From Longirhabdus pacifica (lineage in GTDB: Bacteria; Bacillota; Bacilli; Paenibacillales; DSM-105158), in NCBI RefSeq assembly GCF_004115085.1, contig NZ_QXJP01000016.1, positions 1-64,000 of the forward strand: a DNA stretch of 64,000 bases, in the 5' to 3' direction. The translations under genes and the position numbers were made by a program. Numbering within the stretch: position 1 is the first letter of the stretch; each line of letters opens with the position of its first letter. This document shows positions 44,350-53,008 of the stretch, piece by piece. The notes below the pieces were generated by a model, which saw only the letters and a list, made by a program, of their open reading frames with translations, made no database searches and was not told the origin of the DNA.

Positions 44350-46656
44350 TTATTGCTCGTACTCATTTACTTGGAATGAATAAATGTTGTTAAAGAATAA
44401 ATAGTCATAGCGATCATCAAAAGGACCACTATTTCCTGTATTTTCCATTACATATACCATGGAACCTTGTCCATTCGCTCTAGCAATATACCAATTCACA
44501 AAATCTTGTGCTTTTTCTAGTGTCACATCATATTCATAACGATCACCGTTGGTCATTTCGATTTCTAACATCGCACGTTGTTCCTTTGCTTTTGGTGAAG
44601 CATAAGCGATGCTGGAATCCGCACTTTCTCCCCCACTATTTATCGCTGTGACAACATAATAATATACATTTCCATTTGTAACATTACTATCAACAAAAGA
44701 GGTGGACTGTACTTGGGCAATGTATTCAAAACTACCGTTTTCTGCATTAGCGCGTTTAATTTGATAAGCCGTAGCATTGGAAACAGCATTCCACGTTAAC
44801 GTAATGTTGTTATTGCCACCTAGTGCTTCTAATCCTTCTGGTGCAGTCGGTGCATTCACTAACATTATTGGGTTGGATTCCTGTGAAGGTGCACTCTCTC
44901 CAGATGTATTGATCGCAGTGATGACATAAACATAGCTCACATTTGGCACGATCGTATCATCTACATACGCTGTACTCGTAACATTGGTTGCTATCGTTGT
45001 ATATGGTCCGCCAGATGTACTAGCACGTTTGACATTATACCCTGATGTATAATCGACAACATCCCATATGACTATCGCTTTGCCGTTTTGAATGTTGGCC
45101 TGTACATTTTGCGGAACAGTAGGTACAGCAATTGGTGTGACGCTTACTTCATTGGATTTCGTTTCTCCTGCATCATTAACAGCGACGACGACGTAATAAT
45201 ATGCATTAAAGTTTTCTACATTGTAGTCTGTAAAACTTGTACCCGCATATACATTATCCGTTACCGTCGAGTATGGACCGCCAGATGTCGTTGCTCTTAA
45301 CACCTTATAAGAGTTGGCATAAGCTACATCATTCCAATTTAGCGTGACTTTACTGTTCCCTGCTGTAGCTTGCAGATATGGTTGATCTGCTTTTGCAATT
45401 GGTGTTGCAGATAAAACATTGGATGCATTACTTTCCGTGCTACCGTCTACTGCTGTAATGACATAATAATATTTATTGTATGCTTCCACATCATAATCTC
45501 TATAATCACTGTACACACTAGTTGCTACCGTCGTATATGCTCCATTTGCGGAAGTAGACCTCTTCACATTGTAATAGTCTGCTCTATAATTGGATGACCA
45601 ATCTAGTTGCACGTACCCTACTTGTCCACTGGCAGTGTACAGTGAAGGTGTTGTTAACGTACGAACACCGTATACTTCTTGAGAAACGGAACTTTCCCCT
45701 ACTTCATTGTATGCGGTAATGACATAATAATAAGGTTGATTATAGGCCACATCATAATCCCTATATGATCTATTAAAATTATAAACACTTTCACTTACTG
45801 TGGTATAAGGACCACCGGAAATGGTACTTCTTTTCACTTTATATCCATCTGCATTATCCACAGCATCCCAACTAATATAAATATTAGTTTGACCAGCAGA
45901 AGCATACACGCCACTTGGTGGTTGTGGTGAGACTCTATCCGTTGGCGTTGCCGATAAAACATTGGATGGTTTACTTTCCGTATTGTTATCCACTGTAGTG
46001 ATAACATAATAATACTTTTGATTTGCTTGTACATTGTAATCTTTATATTCACTACTACCACTAGTTGCTACCGTGGTATACGGTCCATTCACTGAAGTTG
46101 ACCTTTTAATATTATAATAGTCCGCATTATAAACAGATGACCAATCTAGTTGTACATATTCAACTTTTCCATACGCACTGTACAAATTAGGAGCAGCTAA
46201 TGTACGTACCCCATACACTTCCTGTGAAACAGAGCTTTCTCCAGCAGCATTATAAGCAGTGATGACATAATAATAAGGCTGATTTTACTCTGTGTTATAG
46301 TCACTAAACGAAGTCTGAAAACCATAAACATTATCTCTAACTGTGGTATATGGTCCACCAGATGTTGTACTTCTTTTTACTTTATATCCATTAGCATAGC
46401 TTACATTGTTCCAATTCAAGTAAATATACGATGAGTATGATTGTAGATTCACATAGGATGGAGCTTGTGGAATAGCAGATATAAAATCAGTAGATAATTC
46501 CATCATTTCATTAGATTCCATAGGTTTCATAGATTCCATGACAAATTTACTTTCTTCTATCGTATTTGCCTCTACTGCATCACCCAGTTGTGTAAAGCTA
46601 AATAAAACAACAAATGCGAATAATAATAAATAAAATGTACTAGTTCTAATTTTCAA
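44350..46656 (-). pseudogene. Secreted seven-FN3 protein interrupted by one nonsense codon
   Basis: A frame of 769 codons with a single in-frame TAA at 46285-46287. The first part (46285-46656) has a signal peptide (FYLLLFAFVVLFSFTQL) and FN3 module 1. The stop replaces the tyrosine expected before NQPYYYVITAYN, which is present in sister repeats as YNQPYYYVIT. Reading continues in frame through six further FN3 modules and a C-terminal domain (MLEIEMTNGDRYEYDVTLEK...) shared with the kelch-FN3 proteins of element A. One base change (TAT or TAC to TAA) explains the break. It may be an inactivated gene, or use readthrough. The modules suggest surface binding. Confidence 0.8.
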
Positions 46657-46856
46657 TTTTTTAATCTCCTTTTTCTTCTATTAGTTTGATTTCTAAGTAT
46701 ACTTTGCTACATTTTTTCAAATAATAGGTTATGTTAATCCATATCCACCCTCCTCCTATATCATTATATCAAACATAACTCAAAATAAGAACATATGATC
46801 TATATTAAGTTTTTATTTTTTCTTCGTTTTTTCGTTTTATTTCATTTGAAAATACA

Positions 46857-46885
46857 ATAAAAAAGACCAATACAAAGTATTAGCC
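46857..46885 (-). terminator. Terminator downstream of the agr-like genes
   Basis: On the minus strand GGCTAATAC-TTT-GTATTGGTC pairs over 9 bp with two G-U pairs and is followed by TTTTTTATTG. Confidence 0.8.
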
Positions 46886-46921
46886 TTATTGAAAACCATG
46901 ACAATACATCTATGCTTTCTG

Positions 46922-46990
46922 CATGCTTTAATCTGCCTTTAGATTACATTCAGAAGCATTCAAACTACTTTTAGATGGGATTAAAGCATG
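46922..46990. repeat. Inverted repeat with structured loop
   Basis: CATGCTTTAATC (46922-46933) and GATTAAAGCATG (46979-46990) are perfect 12-bp arms; the 45-nt loop contains another small hairpin (AATCT/AGATT). It lies between the 57-aa gene and the terminator of the same strand, so it would be the 3' UTR of the agr-like transcript. The rest of the 46.66-47.02 kb gap shows no gene. Confidence 0.5.
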
Positions 46991-47023
46991 GCAACCTTTA
47001 TATCATTGTGTTTCATGTAGCAA

Positions 47024-47197
47024 CTATATATCTTCACCTTTATCCACTAACTCATCTATGATGCTCCAACCTGCCTCATGTAATGCTGCAATGACCTTGG
47101 CTTTCTCATTTTCTGAAACCACACAATAGTCATCACATATTATTATTTTTGTATTATCACTTTCATATTGTTCCATGATGTTTCCCTTTTCAGTCAT
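47024..47197 (-). CDS. Small acidic protein, 57 aa, in the agr-like set
   Basis: Not recognised. A good RBS (GAGGTGATG, about 47204-47212) precedes ATG 47197. The protein contains KIIICDDYCVVSENEKAKVI followed by ALHEAGWSIIDELVDKGEDI, an alternation compatible with a small alpha/beta fold. It lies downstream of agrD on the same strand. It could belong to the signalling unit or, given its size, be a recombination directionality factor; neither is shown. Confidence 0.6.
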   Translation of the reverse strand: MTEKGNIMEQYESDNTKIIICDDYCVVSENEKAKVIAALHEAGWSIIDELVDKGEDI

Positions 47198-47280
47198 ACC
47201 ATCATCACCTCATGATGTATGTTTATGCTGCATATTCCTAGGTACAACCAACATTTTGAGGAAAACAAAAGAAGAAAAAC

Positions 47281-47415
47281 TCACTTTTTACTTTTTAATT
47301 CTTCAGGTAGCTTTGGTCTATAGCAACCAGTAACACACTCCGTCTTTGAAGCTTCTTGTGAAATTTTCGTAAGTATTTTGTTCATCTGTACGTATATTTG
47401 TTTTTTAACATTCAA
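47281..47415 (-). CDS. agrD: AgrD-like autoinducing peptide precursor, 44 aa
   Basis: The predicted peptide has a basic amphipathic N-terminus (KKQIYVQMNKILTKISQEA), a central TECVTGCY with the cysteine needed for thiolactone formation, and the conserved acidic/proline tail RPKLPEELKSKK that AgrB recognises. The start is TTG 47413-47415 with GGAGGG eight bases upstream; the agrB stop lies in the same RBS. Its product would be cut and cyclised by AgrB and exported. The exact mature peptide cannot be deduced. Confidence 0.78.
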   Translation of the reverse strand: MNVKKQIYVQMNKILTKISQEASKTECVTGCYRPKLPEELKSKK

Positions 47416-47428
47416 AATAACCACCCTC

Positions 47429-47968
47429 CTACAAATCGTATTTATTTACAATGAAGTTTGCTGTTGTTGTAATAAGTAGAGATTGTATAAAGAAAATGGA
47501 GACAAGAAGCGTAGATTGTATGACAAAATTAGTAGAAATGATGAAAATGGCTATCCAATTTAATAGGGAGTAGTATTTAGGATGAAGAGAACCTCTTATA
47601 TTGTTTGGCGCATGAATATATATAACAAGCAATGTAACGATCATGATGATCAATCCTGTATAAAAAAAAGAAAACAGTAAAGAAAAATATACCGCGCACA
47701 ACATCATACATACGGAAAATACATTACATCTCAATGATGTTTTCAAATGTAATCCACCAGAAAATTGTCGTATTACTGGGAAGACAACACAAGCAACAAT
47801 CGCTTCCCATACGTGCCCAGTAAAAGAGCAAAACAGTATGGTAGCGATAACGACAACAACATAGTTTAACACAATATGTAATGCATATTCCAACACAGAT
47901 ACGGGGGAAGCATCCTCCACATTTTCATAGATTTCTTCAGCAATTTTATGAGAAATGCTTTTGATCAT
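47429..47968 (-). CDS. agrB: AgrB-like peptide-processing membrane endopeptidase
   Basis: A 179-aa membrane cysteine endopeptidase. The catalytic region is FPVIRQFSGGLHLKTSLRCNVFSVCMML, with His in GGLHLK and Cys in LRCN, as in staphylococcal AgrB (RxxxGGxHA...C). Four to six helices surround it. It overlaps the membrane protein gene upstream by 4 nt and is followed by agrD. Confidence 0.9.
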   Translation of the reverse strand: MIKSISHKIAEEIYENVEDASPVSVLEYALHIVLNYVVVVIATILFCSFTGHVWEAIVACVVFPVIRQFSGGLHLKTSLRCNVFSVCMMLCAVYFSLLFSFFYTGLIIMIVTLLVIYIHAPNNIRGSLHPKYYSLLNWIAIFIISTNFVIQSTLLVSIFFIQSLLITTTANFIVNKYDL

Positions 47969-48648
47969 GAAAATCGATCCCTTATATGTTTCTTATTTTG
48001 TATGTACGAATAGATAAGAATACCAAGCAAAACAAAAAACAAAAAAATTAAAGCAACAAAGTGATAGAAAGCTTCAATTAATGCAAAAACATTAAGCTGC
48101 ATCACGAAAAAGCCAATCACTAATATAGCTGCCCAATAATAGTTGTATTTATCGAGATATCCTTTATTAAACTTTCGACTAATAAAACTAAATCCGATAC
48201 TCTTTCTTACTAAGAAAAACGAAAGAGAAAACATAATCAAATTATAAATCATGTTAAGCATAATAAATTCCCAAATTGTATTATGAATAGGATTAAAATT
48301 CATTCCCAAATTGATACTGATTGCCGAAATGAAAGTGTCCACTAATGATGCAGTAAATAGTCCTGTTGTAGCAATAATAAAAGAATAAAAAAGAGGCAGT
48401 TTCAATAAAACCATCAATAAAATAATAAAAATCAGTATCGTAAACAATGGAGACATTGCCAGTTTATCCACATATCTTAAATAATAGGTCATTAAACCAG
48501 TTGCCAGCCCCATGATTGTAATTGATTTATGGTACCTTAAAATAGGTATTTTAAATATAGCAAAGGAAAGAAGTATCACGCCTAAAAAAGAAGTAATACA
48601 AAATAATAGTCTGAGATAAATATTTGGATCTGTCATAAATAAAATCAC
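47965..48648 (-). CDS. AgrC-like polytopic membrane protein without kinase domain
   Basis: A 227-aa protein with about seven hydrophobic helices (IYLRLLFCITSFLGVILLSF, PLFTILIFIILLMVLL, WEFIMLNMIYNLIMFSL and others) and a short basic C-terminus KKHIRDRFS. Size and topology resemble the peptide-sensing half of AgrC, but the coiled linker and histidine kinase domain are absent, and no response regulator gene is nearby. Translationally coupled to agrB (ATGA). The receptor role is an inference. Confidence 0.65.
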   Translation of the reverse strand: MILFMTDPNIYLRLLFCITSFLGVILLSFAIFKIPILRYHKSITIMGLATGLMTYYLRYVDKLAMSPLFTILIFIILLMVLLKLPLFYSFIIATTGLFTASLVDTFISAISINLGMNFNPIHNTIWEFIMLNMIYNLIMFSLSFFLVRKSIGFSFISRKFNKGYLDKYNYYWAAILVIGFFVMQLNVFALIEAFYHFVALIFLFFVLLGILIYSYIQNKKHIRDRFS

Positions 48649-48924
48649 CTGAGTTCGTTAATTTTATATTACATTTTACCATTTTATTTTTGTTTTTGAT
48701 ATTATTATATATAGTTCAACATAAAAACTTTTTATTCAGCATAATTTGACTACAAAAAATGACATTCCTTTCCACTTCAACCTCTTCCATTACTGTTATT
48801 GCAATTTTCTTTCCCTCATAAAAAATCAACGGAAAACGTTCTTAACGATGTTCTGAACAATACAATAAAATATTCAAAGTGAAAATACGTTGTTGCATCA
48901 TCATGATATGGAGGGGAAAACAAC

Positions 48925-50469
48925 ATGAAAGGCTCATTTTGGATTTATTTGAGAAAATCGAGAGCTGATCTTGAGGCGGAAGCACGCGGAGAAGGAGAAA
49001 CACTGGCGAAGCACAAAAAAGCACTACATCATTTAGCACAACAGCACCAATGCCATATTACGAGAACATTTGAAGAAATCGTATCCGGTGAGAGCTTAAT
49101 ACATCGACCGCAAATGCTAGAAATGATGCGGCTTATGCAGCTAGAACAACCTCAAGGCGTTCTCGTGATGGATGTGGATCGACTTGGCCGCGGAAACATG
49201 CAAGAGCAAGGATTAATACTAGAAACATTTAGAAACGCACACTGCCTGATCATCACTCCCCGCAAAGTGTATGATTTGCATAATGAATTTGATGAAGAAT
49301 ACAGTGAATTTGAAGCCTTTATGGCTAGAAAAGAATTGAAAATGATCAATCGTCGTTTGCAAGGAGGCCGAATTCGCTCCATACAAGAAGGAAACTACAT
49401 CGCCACGAATCCACCCTATGGTTTCACCATACAAGATGACGAAAAAGGAAGATACTTAGCCCCTCACCCTGAACAAGCTAACGTCGTTAAAATGATTTTT
49501 CAATGGTACACGAACGAGAATATGGGAAGCACGAAAATAGCACATGCATTAAACAAATTAGGACTTAAAACCTATACAGGAAAAGCATGGGCTGCCCCTT
49601 CTGTTCTGTCAATTATAAAAAATGCCGTGTATATCGGAAGAATCCAATGGAAAAAGAAAGAAAGTAAAAAAGCGAGTGAACCAGGGAAAGCAAGACTGAT
49701 AAAGACTCGGCCAACATCAGAATGGATAGATGTGAGCGGCAAACACGAACCACTAATAGAAAAAAGTGTATATGAAAAAGCACAACAAATATTAAAGAAA
49801 AAACAGCATGTACCATATGTCATAGAACGGAGCATTACTAACCCATTAGCAGGATTAATACAGTGCGATATGTGTCAGCATGCCATGGTATATCGGCCAT
49901 ATCAAAAGCAACCTGCTCACCTCATATGTTATAACCGGCAGTGTTCCAATAAAAGTACGAGATTTAATGTAGTAGAAAAAAAAGTGATACAATGCTTATT
50001 TCTCTGGTTAGCCAAGTACAAGGCGGACTGGAAGAACAACGATAAACCAGAAGATCATGATAAACAACAAATTCAATGGAAAGAAAAAGCGCTACATCAA
50101 CTAAAAAGAGAAATAACCGAATGCAAAGCGCAACAAGACAAACTATATGACCTACTAGAACGTGGTACATATGATGAAGCAACGTTTAACAATAGAAAAG
50201 ACACCTTATCGAATAAAATATTAGTAACGCAAAAGCACATGAAAGAAATAGAACATGAATTAACAATAGACAAGGAAAAAGTAAACAGACAAAGAAAGGC
50301 CCTACCGAACGTAGAGCATGTGCTTCAACTTTATGACAAGACAAACGATGCAGGCAAAAAAAATACACTCCTTAAATCCGTAGTACATCACATCCAATAC
50401 AGGAAAGAAAAGTACGAAAAAAACGACCAATTCACATTGATTTTGTATCCAAAATTACCAAATAAATGA
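48925..50469 (+). CDS. Large serine recombinase of element B (SprA-like)
   Basis: A 514-aa site-specific recombinase. The N-terminal resolvase domain starts FWIYLRKSRADLEAEARGEG with the nucleophile Ser in LRKSR, and continues with VMDVDRLGRGNMQEQG. The recombinase domain (YGFTIQDDEKGRYLAPHPEQ), a zinc ribbon (LIQCDMCQHAMVYRP...CYNRQCSN) and a coiled coil (about 390-470) follow. The opening LRKSR..E..GE.TL.KHK is closer to SprA of prophage SPbeta than to SpoIVCA. It ends 55 nt before the exon 2 att arm and is transcribed toward it, opposite to sigK. RBS GGAGGGG. Confidence 0.92.
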   Translation: MKGSFWIYLRKSRADLEAEARGEGETLAKHKKALHHLAQQHQCHITRTFEEIVSGESLIHRPQMLEMMRLMQLEQPQGVLVMDVDRLGRGNMQEQGLILETFRNAHCLIITPRKVYDLHNEFDEEYSEFEAFMARKELKMINRRLQGGRIRSIQEGNYIATNPPYGFTIQDDEKGRYLAPHPEQANVVKMIFQWYTNENMGSTKIAHALNKLGLKTYTGKAWAAPSVLSIIKNAVYIGRIQWKKKESKKASEPGKARLIKTRPTSEWIDVSGKHEPLIEKSVYEKAQQILKKKQHVPYVIERSITNPLAGLIQCDMCQHAMVYRPYQKQPAHLICYNRQCSNKSTRFNVVEKKVIQCLFLWLAKYKADWKNNDKPEDHDKQQIQWKEKALHQLKREITECKAQQDKLYDLLERGTYDEATFNNRKDTLSNKILVTQKHMKEIEHELTIDKEKVNRQRKALPNVEHVLQLYDKTNDAGKKNTLLKSVVHHIQYRKEKYEKNDQFTLILYPKLPNK

Positions 50470-50523
50470 TATTCATCAGCGATTAAACATCTAGCCATGA
50501 TGCCGCACTAACAACATAAATAA

Positions 50524-50548
50524 ATACAGATAACCATGTGATGAGAAC
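50524..50548. repeat. att arm of element B at exon 2
   Basis: These 25 nt begin ATACAGATAA and end GATGAGAAC next to core GA (50549-50550). Compared with the arm at 43517-43541 in the opposite orientation, the outer 10 nt are identical and the inner 8 nt agree at 6 positions. Confidence 0.8.
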
Positions 50549-50635
50549 TCATTCCCTTCTTTATCTGTACCTATAGGATCATGCAGTGAAATATCTTTTC
50601 TTGTCTTCTTTAATGAGCGCAGGTGCATTAAAATT
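50549..50635 (-). CDS. sigK: sigK exon 2: isolated 87-nt middle exon
   Basis: It encodes the completing base of Glu113, then [20 protein letters not shown] and IGTDKEGN, then GA of the next Glu codon. This is the sigma region 2.4/3 segment missing from both other parts of sigK and matches the corresponding B. subtilis SigK stretch (ILMHLRALKKTKKD...). It has no start, RBS or stop of its own and is bounded on both sides by att arms of two different elements. It makes sense only after both elements have been removed from the DNA. Confidence 0.93.
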
Positions 50636-50637
50636 TC

Positions 50638-50659
50638 GATTCTAATAACAGGAGTAGTG
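50638..50659. repeat. att arm of element A at exon 2
   Basis: These 22 nt (starting GATTCTAATAACAGG) adjoin core GA (50636-50637). They match 18 of 22 positions of the reversed arm at 58210-58231. The recombinase A stop codon lies 2 nt beyond. Confidence 0.88.
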
Positions 50660-50661
50660 CG

Positions 50662-52164
50662 TCAAAAACTGTATATTTCTATGGTGTCATCGAATACCTT
50701 CACTTCTCTTATGACTAATCGGATCAATTCATATTTAATTTCAAAGGCCACACCCTCTTTTCCTGTAGACATATAATATTCCAGCGCTTGCTTCATCGTT
50801 TTTTTGTTATGCTCTGTGGATTTTAAATGCTTCGTCATCTGATATTTTTCTAGTTTAGCGGTAAGCTCTTCTTCTTCTTCTTTTAAATCGGCAAGCATGC
50901 CTTTCATTTCTTCCTCACTAATATCCGCTCCACCTTTTGCAAATAAATGTAAGAGTTTTTTCCTGCCACTTCTCACTTGCTCCAGTTGTTTTGTGATTCT
51001 AGCGATTTCCCCTTCCTCAAAGGTATGAGAAGTAGATTCATTCTCTGATGCTGCTGCAATTTTATCCGGTTGATTTAACCAGTCGTGCACTTTTTTCCAA
51101 ACCAAATCATCTAATACTTCGCACTTTATTCTTTTCCCACAACCTTTACATTTGGCTCCAGACGTACTTTTGACATCACTATATTCAAATATATATGTAT
51201 TCCAATTCTTTGCCTTTCTACCTGTCATCGTATTATGACACTTCCCGCAACGAACGATCCCTGACAGTAAGTATTTATGTTTGCTCTGTTTTGCATGTCT
51301 GCGCTTGGCCTCCGATAATTTTTTTTGCGCGTATTCAAATGTCATTTCGTCCACGATAACTGGAACGGCTATGTCTATCCATTCATGCTTTGGCCGTAAT
51401 TTTACCGATACTTTTTCATCCTGCGCAAGATGCTTATTGCCTAGCATCCCTTCTGTATTCCATTTGTTCTGATAAAATAACCCTGTATACGTTTGGTTCA
51501 TTAAAATCTGTCGCACCACCTGCCTGTGCCATACCCCTCTTCCTTTTTTTGTGGGGACTTTCCTTTCCGTTAAATACGTTGCTATCCCATTTATGCCTTT
51601 TGCGATGTCATTCGGAGTCGTAAACAAATCAAAGATTAAACGAACAATTTCTGCTTCTTCTTCAATAATATAAAACTGACATGTTTCTTTATCATAGCCG
51701 TAACCATATACTTGATAATCTCGCACAATTTTACCTTGCTTCGCTTTCTCACGTCTGCCTCTGCTCATCCGTTCATTAATTTTCGCTTTTTCAAATTCAG
51801 AAATAGCCCCGCGCATGGAATAAAATAGCTGTCCTTCTGGTGTTTTCGCATACTCCCCGCTAACGAAGACAATGTCGACTCCTTTCCGCTCCCATTCATC
51901 CGTAATAATCAGTTGATTCATGAGCTTTCTGGAAAGGCGATCGGGATCATAGCAAACTACTTTGTGAATCATACCCTCTTTCACATCTTGCCGTAGTCTT
52001 GAAAGAGCCGGTCGATCCAAAAACTCCCCTGAAAAGCCATCATCTATGTATGTTTTTACCTCGTGGCTCTGCGCTTTCTGTTTCGCCTGACGAACTTGAT
52101 CGCTTATCGAGTAACCTTTCTTGGCTTGATCTTCCGTGCTGACTCTCGCATATATGGCTATCAT
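50662..52164 (-). CDS. spoIVCA: SpoIVCA-like large serine recombinase of element A
   Basis: A 500-aa recombinase expected to excise element A in the mother cell. The N-terminus MIAIYARVSTEDQAKKGYSI has the catalytic Ser in RVST; VVCYDPDRLSRKLMNQLII, SGEYAKTPEGQLFYSMRGAI and WHRQVVRQILMNQTYTG are nearly as in B. subtilis SpoIVCA. A zinc ribbon (VRCGKCHNTM...CKGCGKRI) and coiled coil follow. The ATG at 52164 has GGAGGAAG; the frame extends to 52188. The stop abuts the att arm, so the gene cannot be separated from the site. Confidence 0.95.
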   Translation of the reverse strand: MIAIYARVSTEDQAKKGYSISDQVRQAKQKAQSHEVKTYIDDGFSGEFLDRPALSRLRQDVKEGMIHKVVCYDPDRLSRKLMNQLIITDEWERKGVDIVFVSGEYAKTPEGQLFYSMRGAISEFEKAKINERMSRGRREKAKQGKIVRDYQVYGYGYDKETCQFYIIEEEAEIVRLIFDLFTTPNDIAKGINGIATYLTERKVPTKKGRGVWHRQVVRQILMNQTYTGLFYQNKWNTEGMLGNKHLAQDEKVSVKLRPKHEWIDIAVPVIVDEMTFEYAQKKLSEAKRRHAKQSKHKYLLSGIVRCGKCHNTMTGRKAKNWNTYIFEYSDVKSTSGAKCKGCGKRIKCEVLDDLVWKKVHDWLNQPDKIAAASENESTSHTFEEGEIARITKQLEQVRSGRKKLLHLFAKGGADISEEEMKGMLADLKEEEEELTAKLEKYQMTKHLKSTEHNKKTMKQALEYYMSTGKEGVAFEIKYELIRLVIREVKVFDDTIEIYSF

Positions 52165-52255
52165 GAAACTTCCTCCAATATTGTTCATATAAATATTGAT
52201 AGCAAGCCTGCCTTATCTTGCTGTCCTGCTTTGGCGGGATAAACTTCACTTGCAT
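52040..52255 (-). CDS. Possible small gene overlapping the recombinase start
   Basis: A 71-aa frame with a very good RBS (GGAGGTGATTCACG before ATG 52255) runs 125 nt into the recombinase gene in another frame. The first 40 residues (MQVKFIPPKQDSKIRQACYQ, then YLYEQYWRKF) look protein-like; the part over the recombinase is arginine/serine-rich and probably not conserved. It may act as a leader that couples translation to the recombinase. Not recognised. Confidence 0.4.
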   Translation of the reverse strand: MQVKFIPPKQDSKIRQACYQYLYEQYWRKFHDSHICESQHGRSSQERLLDKRSSSSGETESAEPRGKNIHR

Positions 52256-52553
52256 CGTGAATCACCTCCATAATGCATATGAAGGCAACGCTTGGACATA
52301 TGTTACGGAAGAACAACAGCGTACATATGGATGATGGGGAAACACAGCACCCTTTTTAAAAAAGTAAATGGGGATACAAACAAGTGTTACAATAGTTGAT
52401 GTGAAAGCAAAAAAACTCTACTATAAAAATAGGTTAAAGTGAGTGACTTATTTCAGCGCTGTATATTTCAACGCTCATACTTACGTGATAGTAGTTTAAG
52501 AAATATTGGTATGTTTCAGGATGGGTTAACCATAAAGGAGGTACTGTAACATT

Positions 52554-52706
52554 TTGTGGAAAAATATCATTTTCGATGTTATCTTTATATCTTTTGGTTC
52601 TTTTGCACTGTTAGTAGCTATTTTATCTAAAGATTTAATTTTTATTGTTGTTTCCATTTTCTTTCTTACTATGGGCATCTATATACTTAGATCACGTTTT
52701 AAGTAA
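52554..52706 (+). CDS. Small two-helix membrane peptide, 50 aa
   Basis: Too short for ordinary ORF limits. Reading from TTG 52554, two hydrophobic helices are separated by AILSKDLIF: IIFDVIFISFGSFALLVAIL and FIVVSIFFLTMGIYIL, ending RSRFK. AAAGGAGG lies 12 nt upstream, rather far, so ATT one codon earlier is possible. Unknown role; size fits membrane-active element peptides. The remaining roughly 300 nt between it and the recombinase show no clear gene. Confidence 0.5.
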   Translation: MWKNIIFDVIFISFGSFALLVAILSKDLIFIVVSIFFLTMGIYILRSRFK

Positions 52707-52736
52707 TGACTCAATGAACCAACTTACATATTAATT

Positions 52737-52814
52737 AGTGATGTCAGTCGTAGAGATTATGTAGTACATGATATGATGGAGTTGTTTGAAGTTAGGGAGT
52801 ATGTTGCTAAGTAG
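52737..52814 (+). pseudogene. 3' remnant of a third kelch-FN3 gene
   Basis: Twenty-five codons reading SDVSRRDYVVHDMMELFEVR and EYVAK before TAG equal the last residues of the two kelch-FN3 genes in this element (GSDVSRTDYVV...). Nothing else of the gene remains upstream. The sequence after it is the same toxin-antitoxin spacer that follows the intact copies, indicating deletion of a repeated unit. Confidence 0.8.
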
Positions 52815-52846
52815 CAGCTTCCCTACTCTACAGTTTAAATATATGG

Positions 52847-53008
52847 TATAATATGCTCATCAACATGATACGATAATAAAAAGGAGTCGGGTGCAGCCGA
52901 CTCCCTGTATAACATTTGTGTGGGAATTCCCTCCATGATGTTTAAATCAAGTTATGCTTTTGGAAATAACCCACGTTGATTTTGCCGAACCGAGTGGGTT
53001 ATTTCCTG
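52847..53008 (+). ncRNA. Candidate antitoxin RNA 1
   Basis: -10 TATAAT at 52847-52852; RNA predicted from about 52859. It contains a GGAGTCGG/CCGACTCC stem and ends in the hairpin AAATAACCCAC/GTGGGTTATTT (52964-53004), which overlaps the stop codon of toxin 1 on the other strand. The overlap of 3' ends is the arrangement of txpA/ratA. Confidence 0.65.
52871..52904 (-). terminator. Terminator of toxin 1 mRNA
   Basis: On the minus strand an 8-bp GC-rich stem (52883-52890 with 52897-52904) is followed by TTTTTATTATCG. Equivalent elements end each other toxin unit (55023-55044, 55340-55361, 55654-55682, 57607-57628, 57920-57948). Confidence 0.8.

Larger units (their letters stand above)
43517..50548. 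mobile_element. Element B: second sigK-intervening element (about 7.0 kb)
   Basis: The DNA between sigK exons 2 and 3. Recombination between GA at 50549-50550 and GA at 43515-43516 (both within AATGA) would release a 7034-bp circle and join GGGAAT-GA-AATTGC, restoring codons G-N-E-I. It carries an SprA-like serine recombinase, an agr-like signalling set, an excisionase-like protein and an FN3 protein. The position differs from that of the B. subtilis skin element. Confidence 0.88.

Noticed and set aside
49152-50368. Minus-strand frames over recombinase B
   Set aside because: Cys/Phe/Leu-rich antisense shadows without RBS.
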